Below are positions 35,862-49,069 of a stretch of 64,000 bases of DNA, piece by piece (the first letter of the stretch is position 1; each line of letters begins with the position of its first letter). The translations under genes and the position numbers were made by a program. Source of the stretch: Limanda limanda (Eukaryota; Chordata; Actinopteri; Pleuronectiformes; Pleuronectidae); assembly GCF_963576545.1 (NCBI RefSeq), contig NC_083636.1:7753856-7817855 (forward strand). The letters are read 5' to 3'. Under the pieces are notes generated by a model that was not told the DNA's origin, ran no database searches, and saw only the letters and a program-made list of their open reading frames with translations.

Positions 35862-36416
35862 AGGCCGGAGCATGCTTCTGCGTTGTCACGGGCCCGCAAG
35901 CACGCAGTTTTAACGCAGGACTCGTTGTCATTCATGGTTTTCCAACCGTTGCGCATGTTGCCATGCAATTCCTCGCCAGAATAACGGAGTAATGTTTTTT
36001 GTCGAAGTCGGCTCTTCTTCGTGTGTGGCACGGAGAAGAGCGATTTATTTACATTGCCACGGCGGCTCCCCAGAGCCTTTTTCTGGCGGAAAAATCCGCC
36101 GGTCAGTGACGGGTTATACTTGTGGTCATAGTTTCGGATCTCTTCTGCCAAGTGGTCTTCTATTTGGTCCATATAAGTTCTTCTAAATCTTCCGTGGTTT
36201 CCGGGCATGAACCGGAAATGCGACTCCGGAAATGATGTAGTTAGCAGACCAATCACAGCCCTTGCGCGCGGGTGACGCTTGCGGGGCTTTACCGTCTAGT
36301 TAGAAAAATTGGCCGCCGCACGTAAGGACGTAAGAAGGGCTACGATAGCACGTAGGGGGCCCGGCAAGGCTCTTGCGCTTCCGGGCCCGTGAAAACGCAG
36401 AAGCATGCTCCGGCCT
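35862..36416 (-). mobile_element. non-autonomous PIF/Harbinger-type transposon, complete
   Basis: The terminal inverted repeats begin AGGCCGGAGCATGCTTCTGC and match over about 40 positions with two differences (35862-35901 against the reverse complement of 36377-36416). The element is flanked by TTA on both sides (35859-35861 and 36417-36419), the 3-bp TWA duplication typical of PIF/Harbinger. It is 555 bp long, GC-rich compared with its AT-rich intron surroundings, and carries a minus-strand fragment of a Myb/MADF-type protein. It sits inside the tafa2 intron between the two cysteine-rich exons. No DDE nuclease is encoded, so it depends on an autonomous relative. Confidence 0.9.
36100..36256 (-). 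pseudogene. Harbinger Myb/MADF-like protein fragment
   Basis: A minus-strand frame starting at 36256 contains LAEEIRNYDHKYNPSLT after about 33 residues. This fits the start of the MADF/SANT-like domain (L-x-E-x-[IV]-[RK]-x-[YH]-x-x-[LK]-[YF]-[ND]-P) found in the second, DNA-binding protein of PIF/Harbinger transposons. Similarity ends soon after (GGFFRQKK), and the frame then runs through the terminal repeat. It is a relic of the parent element, not a host exon. Confidence 0.6.
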
Positions 36417-37043
36417 TTAGTCGGCATCCCGTAGGCTGGGAGCCAATCAACAAGGTAGTGCATGAGTACTTTACATGTGTCTGACCCTGCCCTGATCACT
36501 ATCTGCTGTTCAACAACATTGTTGATTTAGTTAGGCAGCGTTAATGATTTGATGCCACTTTTGTTTTCAATTCATCTTAGCTGATTTAATCACTAAATGC
36601 TGTTTATTTTCATATTGAGGAAAACATAATTAAGATTAATAGGCGGAAAAGAGCTTTAAAGCGATAGTAGAACTTTTGGATCCGAGGCGCATTAGATTTC
36701 GGTTCTGTGGGTTTGTCATGTTTCCCAATCAGCATGAAATATTCAGATCTGGGACTTTGCGAAGTAAAAGTGCAAGGATTTGACACATAATGATCTTTTT
36801 ATTCAAAAACAAATTAAAAATAATATTCCAAACCTGCTTCAGCTTCCTGCTTTACTCTGAACCTTAATTTAGGACATACTTTATGTTTTGTTGCAAGCAC
36901 ACCTCCGTGATGTGGTGAGCTTGTGTGTCACAATCTCATGGATTCGGAGACACACATCCATGTGTTTAAGACTGAAGCACAGTTTGTTGGGTAGATACAG
37001 TACATGTTGTAGCCCACTGTATATGACTCTCATCATTTGAGAA

Positions 37044-37059
37044 CCCCCCCCCCCCCCCC
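37044..37059. repeat. 16-base C homopolymer
   Basis: An uninterrupted C run lies in the intron between the tafa2 cysteine-rich exons. Confidence 0.95.
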
Positions 37060-40000
37060 TGTCGCGGCCATAAAAGAGAGCATTAAGCTTCTGCTACTCC
37101 ATGGTGCAAGACTTCATTTAAATGTGGGATATTACAGAGGTCATTATCTACATTCCACACACCCTCCACCACCATTAGTGCTCTTCCTAATGAAGACAAC
37201 GGTTATTATAATCCACATATAACACCGGAGCTTCGCCAGGGTAAATTGCACAGAATGGATACTTTATGATACAAGGGAATCAATTTGTATCACACAGCTA
37301 CGGTTATAGCTGCAGCGCGGCGTTAAAAGCTGCATCAGGTCAACTGCAAGCAGATGGTGGTTGTGGAACAGCGGCTATTAAGAAGCCACAAAGGTTCCCA
37401 GTGAAATGAAATGGGCGTTTTGATGACCAAACATACATAAAGTGCATGGGACACATTTCACTTAACAGTTAATGGTGCTTTTAAAACATGAAGTCTGAAA
37501 CCATCTGGGAGCCCCAAAAAATTCAATTGATACTTTAAATTAAATTTCATTTATTGTGGCTGTAAATCTCTTCTCTGACCTTGATAATCAGGCATGTGTT
37601 TTGCATGTTTATGCAGTAAATGACTTTTAATTCAGTTCTAATGCTGTTAGAACACAAGGAGCTGAGCTATAATCAGATTTTTATGTTCAGGAAAATCACG
37701 ACATTTATCCTCTGATGAAACACTGGAATGCTTTAATTACATCTGTGTGCCAGTATTGAAGATCCCAGTGTTGGGCCTTTGGAACGTGGCCAAAGCATGT
37801 TGTTCTGGAATAAGTGTGACATTAACTCGCTGAAAACCTACAGCAGATTGTCACTTGTAATTTAGTTGTTTTATGAAGCGCTTACACAATTTTCCACACC
37901 AGGTTACTCATCAACGGTGGTAGATTTTGAGGCTGCAGATGGTTTATAGGCCAAAAGTTGCATGTTTTTAGATTTTGACCAGTGAAAAGCCTCCAGCACT
38001 AAGCATCAGTTGAGCAATGCAATTTATATTTACATAAGCACTTATCTGATTAATTTAGCCTTTTAATTTTAGCCCTTGTCTTTTGGTAAAATCTTACTGT
38101 GTTTTCTCTGTGTCTAGGAAAGATTTGTTTATTTTGTACTTGGCTTTATTGTTAGTTAAAATAAACTAATGAATGAATCTATGTCCACATTTGTTTTGAG
38201 CTCAATCTCTAAATATTTACTGTAATGTGTAACTATATTGATTTATAACCATACTAAAATACTAAGAGGGAGGAGTTCTTCTTAAAATACTTGCAGTGCA
38301 TTTTGAATATAAATCCATTAAAACACTATTGATGCAGGTTGATTACTATTGGAGTAATCAAGCATTTTTATACGTGTGGTTCTGCTGCCTATAGGTCATC
38401 CTCTTCTGTTGAGTGCACATTGCGGTCATCAGTCCATCCGCTGGACTTAACCCGTAAACTGCTGCTTCTACAGTCCAGTGGATGGATTTAATGCCGATCT
38501 GATATTGAGTGCAGAAGCAAAGTGGGACATGTCTATTTGTTCCCAGTTAGTGATTCTGCGAGGGTGGAAAGCACCGCTCTATCTCCAGGAAAACCGAGGC
38601 TTTGCTGACACACAGCAGTTTCTCCTCTCATGATGAAGTAGTTATGTGATGTAATCTGCAGTTTCACTTCACTTGATCTGAGAGCATAACAACTCAGTTT
38701 AAAGCCCTTGAAGTTTCCTTTGTATTTATGCCAGTGTTTTTCGGCTGATCTGCCCCAATGCGGATGTGCATTTATCTCAAGAAGTCACCATATGTTTCAC
38801 TGTCAGTGAAATGTGCAGGTATTTTCCAGCTCCTTCTTTTTGAATTACACATTCAAATATATTCAAATTTTCTCAGATGTCTGGAGGCTCATTTATCTCC
38901 ATGAAAAGGAGGAGGTTGTCTCACACAAAGTTGAGCCAAAGGTAAATCCCTGGCTGGAGAAGAAAGAATAATTAAAAGGTTAAGTGCTGATCATTTTTTC
39001 TCGGAGATCACCCACAGAGCTTTAAACGGAGGCCAATGGCTCACAGCTGTAATTTGCAGAAAATGTCAATAGCAAAATGTCAAGGAAAAGGTCAAACATG
39101 ATTGGGTCTAGAGTTCAGCCACAATCCTGCACTTTTTAGACCAAAGCGAAGCAGCCACTTCAGTCTGACCCATTAGTATGCTAAGAGGCCCGCTTAAAAG
39201 TCATTGACTTTACGGTCTGCAGTCAGCAGCTCCTCGTTCGTTCATTGGCAAAGAAAAGAAAAACTATTTGTATGGGCCCAGGATTCACCGGACTCCACTC
39301 ACGTGCATTTAGGCAAATATTGCAAGAGACATGTCAGACTGATGCAGTTCATGTCATCATAAATCAGGCAGCTCTAAAAGTTGAAGAACAAAAACTACTG
39401 CTACTAGAAGTTTTTACTGTTTAAGTATTTCTGTCCCAGCTATAGTTGGGTGCAGAGACCCTGTGCAGAGTTCCTACTAGGCCTGTATCTAACGCATCCA
39501 AACACAATGCAGATTTCAATGCCTAAGCACTGTACTGAAATAGTTGTCCTGCTTACAGGCAACATCAACGCACGTGCCCATAGTTAACATTACACTTAAC
39601 TTTTGACGCAACCCACTCTCTACATTAGCCTACAGTTAGCTATTAGCTTCCTCAAGTTTTTAAGAGTTTTGCACTATTATAATTTTGTTTGGTTGGACGT
39701 CTGAAAACATTGCCTAGATATTTCTCTGATCTTTGAAGTCCGCACATGAAATGAAACTACAGTACCCATGTTTGACCTTGTGTCAGAGATAAACAGATCT
39801 TTTAAACTTGGACTTATCGTGGAAAGCGTATACAACTCGACCAGTCTGGTGTGCGCAAGTTTTTCTTGTCCTGAATCTTTTATTGCACCTCCTGTACCTG
39901 TCTGAGCCTTTAAGCCTGGTGAGCGGAGAACGCTGTAATCCTTCTGACATTTTATAAACTAAACAATTTATTGGGAAAATAATTAAAAACCCACACCGCA

Positions 40001-40311
40001 TGGAGATTTAAAGTAATTTTAAATTCATTAATTCAGATCACTCTGTGTAGTTATCTCAAGTCTCTTCTTCATATAGCATAAAAAGATTTTTGTGCATAAT
40101 ATACGTAATACAAGGATTTGTTATTGTGTAATTAGAGAAACAAGTTGTAAAACTTCAAACAATACTTATTTCTTTTTATGCAGTGACAATCTGATCGCAA
40201 GACAAAGCTTGCTCTCATTTTATGTTGTCTCCTGACAGCATCTCTTAGAAATATGACTTAAGTGGGTGCACTGGAATACTTATATGATGATCTCAGCAAA
40301 ACTAGTGCTCA

Positions 40312-40689
<378 letters not shown>

Positions 40690-42255
40690 TCATCCGTCTC
40701 AATAATGAAAAAAATTACCAGGGAGAGCAGACTAGTGAGGGTTCCTTTTATCAGAGGGTTCACATATTCCCATCTTTATATGCATATATTCTTTTTAAAG
40801 TATCATTTGCTTGAGTGGCCTAAGATTTTTTTAAGCACCTCATTTTCATTTTAGGCTGAATGCTGGTCTTCATTGTCTTTAGATAATGTAAGAAATGAAA
40901 TGGGTAGTTCAGCAAATTCATTATTAAATTGGGGGAATCACAAGAGATAGTTTAAAAAGAGATAATGGTCAAACAGAGGCCGAGATAATGAGTTTTAATC
41001 TGTAAAAAAAAAGTGCTGTATCCTACATTTCCCACAATGCAACAGAAACGATGATTTGCTTCCACTGAATTTCAGTGTGGTGTTTTGCAGCACATGACTG
41101 CTAAACTAATGTGAATGTGAGATCGGAGGGGTGCCCCTTTAAACTTGTGTAGTGTTTGCTTCAGAATTTTCCTTATTCTGTGATTTAAAACTTCTTTAAT
41201 GGTATGAGTCAAGCTTGAAAAACATATAAAAAAAACATATAAATCCCATCATGCTGTGCTCCTGACTGGGCCCTGGCTGGTAAATAACCAAATCTGTATA
41301 TCCCATCACATTCATAACACATATCTTCTGTAAGAAATGATAAGCACTATTGCACAAAGACAACGGTGCTCCTGCAAATGCAGTGAATAATAAAATAATA
41401 AAAACTGGTTTCACAAATGTTTTCTGGGGAGAGTTACGTATTCCTAATAAATAACATATGAACTTTAATTTGATTTACTTCTAGATTGGCATTATGACAT
41501 CATCAGGGTCATGGTCCCTTTAAGACCTCAATGGAACTGAAACCAGACTCATGACATTATAAGCATAATTAAGGACATTATTATTGCTCTAATCACTCCC
41601 TTTCATATAAACACCTCAAGCATGAGATGTCAATGGTAGAAAGAGATATCGATCCAAATTTTCCCGATGACTCAAAGCACTTTTAGAAAAATAAATTCCA
41701 ATATTTGAAGGGGAAAGTGCAGCGCTGCAGTTTTAAGAGACGGTTTCCAGATCACGCTCCGATGTCTGAATTATTTAGAGCCGGAGCTGCTCCATTCTCT
41801 TTTAATTGCATGTGACATTTTCATGAGTTGTCCTTCTGTGGAGATGCTCTCTGCCGCTGAAGTAAACAATAAATATGATATGACTGTGTGAAACGGCTCC
41901 ACACTGCAGCGGCTCAGCTAAACCCACTTAATTACACTTTTACCTTATATTTGGTGGATAGAAACAGTTTCCAGCTACTGGAAACAGCAACTGCTGAGTT
42001 TTACTGTGGTAGAATCAGTTATGAGACAGATTAATATTTGACTATCAACAACTGATTTAGCTGTGTTTTTTTCTCTCTCGTGTAGCTGGAAACATGATAT
42101 GACGCATGCTCCAGGAATAGAATGTGGGCTCAGGTACGCATGTGTGGAATGTCAGACTAATGCTGACCAATATTTTAGTATGAGTGGAACCATGGGCTTG
42201 TACGTCTGATCGAAACGAGTATGCAACTCCTAGCAACACGGAATGCAGTAAACTA

Positions 42256-42361
42256 AGGTCAACTCTTCGGATTCTCAGTCCTGGACACTTCGGCATGTGG
42301 ATGAACCAGTTGGGGATCAAACCTACGACCCTCTGGTGCTTGGTGCACAACTGCCCAGCTA
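42256..42361 (-). mobile_element. degenerate SINE-like repeat
   Basis: Read on the minus strand, the stretch has GGGCAGTTGTG, then GAGGGTCGTAGGTTTGATCC with a box-B-like GGTTTGATCCC at 42323-42313, then ATCCACATGCCGAAGTGTCC. That order matches a very common teleost repeat that I recognise from experience, in which a tRNA-like head is followed by a CCACATGCCGAAGTGTCCTTGG block. The 3' part is strongly diverged. Confidence 0.6.
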
Positions 42362-43242
42362 GAATAAAGCTGCTGGTAGAATATACACTAACTAACTCAC
42401 TCGACACTTCATTAGGAATAAAGAGTTAAAACTAATGCAGACTATTACATTTTATTGCACTGCACCAGTGAGGAGGTTATGTTATTCAGTTACCTGTTAT
42501 TAATATAAATGGTGTGATAAAATAATAGTAACAGTTATACTGCGGTACAGTTAAACAGCAGCACAAAGTGCAGCCTCCAAAACACCTGAATAAACCCCTG
42601 TTTCAACATTATAACCTTAATGAAGGACTCAGATATTGCAGGGCTGTTTTTTTAGCCTGCATTATTGAGTTTAGTGATTTAACAGCAGGTAGAAAAGGAA
42701 AAAGATATATATAAAAAAGAAAAAGACAGACAGGAAACATAAACTCCGTGGTGATTTTACATTCAACTGTTGATTGCATGCTTGCTTCAACAGCTCCCCC
42801 CCCCCAAAAAAATACATCAAAAATAATGCAGGTTTGCCCAAAAGTAGCGGGATGCTTACTCAAGTGCAGCCAAAACAAGAAATGATCTGAAAGACAAACA
42901 GCCAGCCAGCTGAGCTGCTTCATATGTTTGTAAGAGGAGTGCTGCCAGTGTCTCTATAAAGGACACGCTTCACACTGAGAGGCTGCGGTGTTTCTGGCTG
43001 GATTTGGAGTTCTACTCGCTGACTCGGCTTCCCCCCGCCAGCAAGATACAGAGGAGAGCATTGCAGTCAGGAATCAGTGTGTCCTGCAAAGCCACGGTCC
43101 AGCTTTAATCATGCTGCGCTGCTGCTGTGACACAGAGGATCCCTTCGGCTCTCGACAGGCTGCTGCTGCTGAGGCTTTGGTCTCCAGAGTCTTTCAAAGT
43201 TGTATAAGACGAGGGTGCCATGAGATTTAAATATCACGATGC

Positions 43243-43403
43243 TCGGGTGTCCTGGTGGAATAGTGGTTAAGATGCATGTCGCTTACAGTAACTGCAATGT
43301 CCCTGGTTTGATTCCAGCTCGGGACTCTTGTTGAATGTCATACTCTTCTCTTTTTTAACCTTTCTGTCACTGTCACAAAAGGCAGAATTGATAAAAAAAG
43401 AAA
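43243..43403 (+). mobile_element. tRNA-derived SINE
   Basis: The head carries a box-A-like TGGTGGAATAGTGG (43253-43266) and a box-B-like GGTTTGATTCC (43305-43315), spaced as in a tRNA-type RNA polymerase III promoter. It is followed by AGCTCGGGAC, a pyrimidine-rich body (CATACTCTTCTCTTTTTTAACC) and an A-rich tail (GATAAAAAAAGAAAAG). Head, body and A-rich tail together are typical of a fish SINE. The tRNA moiety does not fold into a normal functional tRNA by eye. The SINE lies in the first large tafa2 intron in the opposite orientation to the gene. Confidence 0.85.
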
Positions 43404-43572
43404 AGCATTTATACATTCGGGTCATGAAACAAGAGAATGTGTGAGACTTTTATCTAAGATTAAAAAAGCCCATCAGACCAATGGCGCGGTTTCCCATGAC
43501 AATATCTCTTGAACCTTCACTGGGTATATGGGGGCGTATAAGGAAAAGGGGAATCTGCATTTCAAGGAAATT

Positions 43573-43975
43573 CAATGTAGCTACAAACAGTGGACTGTAT
43601 TTAAAGGTATATCTCGGATAGAAAGCACTGCCATCTTTGCGTCAGAGTTTTTGCAGTAGCGATCACGGGATGGAGTCACGGTAACGAGGTCCTGCTGATA
43701 CATGTGCTCAGCCAATCATGAACCAGTCGCTGTCAATCATGAGGTTTCAAAACTGATTAAAACCAATCTCACTGGACAAATGAACCAATGAACAAACGTC
43801 AGGGTGAACTTCCCAGACTGACTGAAACCATCTTTGAGAAAAGTGTATTTGATTTTTATTTTGACTTTTTAGTTTGGCTCATACCTCATTTACGAACATA
43901 GCGGAGGTGGGATTCTTGACCTATACTGCAGCCAGCCACCGGGTGGCCATCAAGACGCTTTTAGCTTTGCAGAGC
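43573..43975 (-). mobile_element. dispersed fish repeat (TGGTGGCTGGCT family), longest copy
   Basis: On the minus strand this copy reads CCACCCGGTGGCTGGCTGCA, GTATAGGTCAAGAATCCCAC, GAGCCAAACTAAAAAGTCAA, AAAGATGGTTTCAGTCAG, CCTCATGATTGACAG and GAGATATACCTTTAAATACA, in that order. The first blocks match copies 1 and 2, which are truncated. The later blocks belong to the same family as I remember it. The plus strand contains short tandem CCAAT-containing motifs (CAGCCAATCATGAACC, AACCAATCTC). No coding capacity is seen. Confidence 0.8.
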
Positions 43976-46900
43976 TGTTATCCATTAGACATGTTGTGTT
44001 GCTTTTCCTTTAGCTAAAAGGCAAACTGTAAGGAATGACATCATAACAACAAGAAAACACCAGAAAAACGTAATATCTTTGCTTAAATGATCAGAGTTCA
44101 TGTGAGAGCAGACAGGTGCAATATGTGCTTGCAGAACTTCTCAAAGGTAATTACACGTTTCCAGGTTGATTCCCCGAATCACCTCAACACAGGTGTCACA
44201 GTGGAAAGGTCTAATAAATATGTTTGGAAGAAATTCAGCAACAAATTGTGTAGCTTCAGACAGACTGAGCTGCTTTCAAAACCCACATCCAGGGAGTCAA
44301 TCATCAATTATGTTTCCAATAATAGAAACTTCCCTGAAAATATAAATAAAGAAATGGGGGCACAAAGCTGTGCCACCATACAACATTTCAAAGATAGCAG
44401 ATTAAAGGTCTGAAATGAACATTCTGTCAAAGGAAAGGAGATATTTTGGACTTCTTGTCCTCTTTCATAAATTATCTTCCTCCTCTTCCCATTTCTTCGT
44501 CCTCTTCTTGCTCTCCAGGGCAATCTTATCTCGAAGTTTGATAAAAAGCCTTTCACTTTCGTCTTTAATGCTCATTTCTGTCATTTTCCAAGCACGACTT
44601 GGTGTTACATAATCCAAATGTAGTCACATTAATAGCAGGGATGTTTCCCCTCAAACTCGTACCGCATTATTTCTACTGCTACTGGTAAGGTCTGTTAAAA
44701 ACACCTCAGTTGCTTAAATTTGTGATTGAGGCAGTTGGGTTTGTTGTGTTGAACTGAGTGAAAAATTCAGAATAAAGTATTTATGTAAATGCCTGAGTAC
44801 TTTCTGGAGCAACAATTATCACCACCAGCCTCATTGAGGAACACGGTGTGGGTTATACAGAGTCCAGTCCTGCGGCTGCGAGTGACTCAAAGCAGAACCC
44901 CACACTCCGCTTCCAGGTATTCTGGTGTCATGATTATCTGCTCAGGACAGCTTTGCTCGCCAGCGTCCTCCATTTTCATAGCAAAGCAATGCAACATTAC
45001 TGACTCCTGCTAGGTCAAGAGGGCAAACAAAAGGTCAAGCTGATGGTAATCGCCCTCTGCTGGCTCAGGAGACCAACCACTTCAGACGGTCTGATGTGTT
45101 TCTAGACTATATATTCACATTCAAATGGATTTTTGACTTTCGAATAGAATTGATGGTTCCATCATATATAACCTTTAAGATGTGTTAAACCCTCAAAGCT
45201 GCTTGGGATCAAATTCTGACCTGCTCTTTTGACCCAACTCCAACATAAACCGCCAACACTGAGCCGGCTATCAGACTGTATTTGGGTTTTAACCAGACAC
45301 ATGTTCATTTTAGCGAATCTTTTGAACCAGACTTGCTTTCAGTGAGAAGAGATTGGCTCTTTCTGTCTGTGCGGCGCTGAAATTGCTCTGCTTGAGAGGC
45401 TCAATGGTTTAGTCTCTGGAGACAGAGGAAACTGCAAATAATGCATAATTTGTATCATTCATGAGGCTGTTGTGAATGATAATGTAATCATCGCTTTGCT
45501 TCATGAACAGCGTAGTGTGCAGCCAAAACTCTCAGACGGAGAAACGATCTGTGCAAACCTCCATAATGACAAGCAGAACTGTTGTGTTAACATTGACGAA
45601 CAGCTTGTCCCCTTTCTGTTGTTTAGTAGGTGGCGCTTTGAAGAGGGAAACATGAGGAACTGCTTTACTCCAAACACAATCAGTTTCAAGGAGCCAGACC
45701 CAATGCAACGGAGCATGAGGATTTATTGTTTCTTCTTCACACTGGGACCTGTAGGGGCTCCGACTCTTGGTTACTGCTCTCTCAAGGGTGAACGCAGAGT
45801 TTTCCTTCCTGGGCAAGATGTGTTTTTATGCAACACATATGTCATTTTTAGTGCAGAAGGTCTGAGGTGCAGCGTAAGCAACAATCTTTGATGCATACTA
45901 TAACACAGGATGTACTGTAAGTCAGACATCAAGGTCACACACGTCATCGTAACATTTACAACAGGGAGGAGAAGCACCTTTAAAGACACACTGCAAACTG
46001 AAACTCCACCTGCACCACCTCAGTGCCACATGTCTAAAAATACACAGTGGGACCAATCAAACGTATTTTCTTACACTTAGGTTTGAGTTCCCGCATAGCA
46101 ACATGTGTGCTGATTCTAGCCAAGTGTTTTCCCATTGTGGAAACTGTAATTCAAAGCTGAAATGTGTCTGCGGAGATCGCGCTAATACAATCTGAAGGTC
46201 AACATTTTAACTCTCTGCACCCACTCTGCCAACAATCAAATATAAAGGTACTGTGTCCTGAGATGTGGCACATTATGAAAGTGCCACAGAGATGTATCCA
46301 ATGTCTGTTGTACTTTTCACATGATATAATAAGCCGATTTTCACATAACTGAACCATACTGTGGTTCAAGGCTTACCCGAGAGCAAAAACAAAACAGTAA
46401 GTAAGTAAACTAAAAGTCTTATAGAGCTGAACAATGTGACTCCACAAGTAAAAACCCCTTCATTTTCTGAAGAGATATTTTGATTAGCAGCCATAATATT
46501 TCAACCATCCGAAGCAGACCTGGCATAATCTACAAGACTGTCAAATAACGTTTTGACTCAATGGAATTGGGAATTTCCTCCAGAAACCAGATGCATTCTA
46601 GAGTGGGTGGTCACTGTTACGCTCTGATAGTTGTTAAATTAATATTTGATACGGTAATAAAGCTCAAATTTCTTTCTTTATTTACCCAAATTACCAACAA
46701 ATCCTGTACACATCCCCTTCATTCTAGGGGCCTAAATTATGCACAAAGTCCAAAACACCTAAGTTTAATTAGAGTAATTTCCAACATAGTACTCAAAACA
46801 CTACACACAAACTGGGGCTGGAAGGATTATATGATGAGAGCCTCAGACCAAGAAACACCAGACAGGAGCATATTCACTCTTGGCTACATCTTGGCTGTTG

Positions 46901-49069
46901 TGTCTCTCCCTGGAAATTAAAACACACACACACACCCACACACAAAAATATGACATACCAGTTATATGTTGTCAAGGACTCCTGTGGCAGCTCACAGTCT
47001 TTTGAAACAGAAATGTCGTAGGAAGTCGAGCACTTCTCGCCTCCAGAGTTTTCCGGTGGCCAAGACCACGGTTGCTTGCGGCTTTTTAAACTGCTGGCAC
47101 AGGCAGAGGGGCTAATCCGTCCGAGGAGCGAGGTGGTCCTGAACCGCTGGCACAGGGGATGTGTGTGTGTTGGAGAGGGGCGTGAGGGGATGGGGGACAT
47201 CTCTCAATGGTAGTCGTTGTGGGGGTTTAGGTTAGTTTCAGCATAGAATTGAAAATGATTGCATCTTTCGTCCCAAACGATTGACACAGCAGTAGGTTTA
47301 AAACATGATTTACCCATAAATATAGATTTTTTTTTTGTATCGAATAAATGTGATATTAAAGCAAATTATTATTATTATTATCATCACTTTAAAAAGTCTG
47401 GATATAACTCAACAGTAGAAGCGAATTTAACTGAATCAGATGTCCTCACAGCTTGTGAGCCCAGTCGGCCCGGGAATGAATCTGTCTCTCTCTCTCTTGC
47501 CGGTCAATAAAGGGCGAGCACAAAGGTGAACAGGATGACCACCGGCACTCATTAATTTTGTATTGCAAACATCCACCGCAGGACAGACTCTTCAGTGGCA
47601 GTGTGGCTGTCTGACAAGAGCGAGCAAAGGCAAACCTTCTGTCTTCTTAAATCAGAGCAAAAAGTAAACTGACTATACCTAGCTGTCAGAGAAGATGACG
47701 GTGTGAAGTCGTCTTGCTGACACAAACCGCTTATTTTAAGTGGTCAGAGCTCATATGTCTGTCACTAAATCAACTTGTCTCCATGCTATAAAAAAAAGAA
47801 GTTCCTTGCTGGTCTTTGTTTTCCTCTTTGTTGTCTTCCTGTGTGGAAGAAAAACAGTTTCTCTGTTTTGGATGTGTTCAGGGTTCATTTCATCCCTTGA
47901 ATGATAACAGGTTTACAGCTACAGAAAAATCACCCTGGGGAAGATTGGGGGGTTTCGGTGGCTCTCGCACAGAAATCCAATGCAAGCAAGATTATTCTGA
48001 TTCACTTCCTGCTGAAGTGATGAGGGCCTTGAGCGGGGATCGCTGCCAATCAAAGCCGCGCACATCAAAGCGCCGCGCTCCAGTCTAATTGGTCGACAAA
48101 AGAGAAGAGAGGTGCGCGGTCTTGATCATGTTCACAGATGGACATCCTGTCTGAGAGCAGTGCTGCCTGCACACCACCAATTACCTGAGGCGGTGTATTG
48201 TCAATGGGACTCCCGGTGATGAAACGTGGGTTGGCCTCTTCTTGTAATGTTGCTGAGTTGCCATAATTGATCTCCCTGGGTTTACTCGTGACGATTGGAC
48301 AACAATTTTAATGAGGCCGGGGTAGACGGGTTTGACTCATACCTCCAAAATAGCTGTTTCAGTCCAATTATTCCCCCATTTACCACTGTGACATTTTATT
48401 TGTGAGGCAGCACAGTGAGAGATCTCCTTCCCAAGCACCTCGCATGAGAAGTGTCAGCCACTGTGGCAGCACTCCTCCGTCTGTTTGTCCCGAATTCCTC
48501 CCCACAGTGTTGCAGGAGGTCAGTGCTGCATCAATGTGACGATGTTGAGGCTTAACACGATGAGCAAATCCAACAAGTCTGAACGGGGGTGGAGCTGAAT
48601 GAGCAGATGTCGCCGGAAACATGAAATACAGCTGAACTTTTAATGGTCCCTCCTTGTTTGCCGTGTTTCCTGAGCAGCAGTTCACGACGTAAAGTCACTG
48701 CCCATCAAATCTTTCCCTTCCTACTGTCTATCTATCTATCTACTGCAATACACCTCTTACAGGGGAACTCCCATTTTACACATCAGTGTCAGTTTACGAG
48801 TGATAAGGAGCATGACTCAGACAGTGAAGAGCTGTACAGTATAAAGTCAGTTTAACACCTCTAAGAAAATAACCCCCGGTGACATCAGGGTTATTTCTGG
48901 AGACTATATTTTTAATGGTATAATAAACCGTGGTTATAAAGCAGGTGTGTGGACTATAACACACGAAGGACTTTACCAGGCAGAGAGAGCAAAGCAAAAC
49001 CAAGTTGCATTACGGGAAATGTAGGCTGCAGAATTTTGGAGCTTTGAGGGAATTCACTTGTAAACAAGG

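Noticed and set aside
43250..43325. tRNA gene
   Set aside because: Box A and box B are present, but the acceptor and anticodon stems do not pair, and the sequence continues into a SINE body and A-rich tail.
45472..45891. 139-codon ORF in a tafa2 intron
   Set aside because: No domain is recognisable. The DNA contains phrases such as GTAGGTGGCGCTTTG seen in degenerate fish repeats, and a competing ORF of similar quality lies on the other strand.
46874..47200. 108-codon minus-strand ORF as an extra tafa2 exon
   Set aside because: It shows no TAFA-like cysteine pattern, and the phase-compatible exons on either side already join without it.
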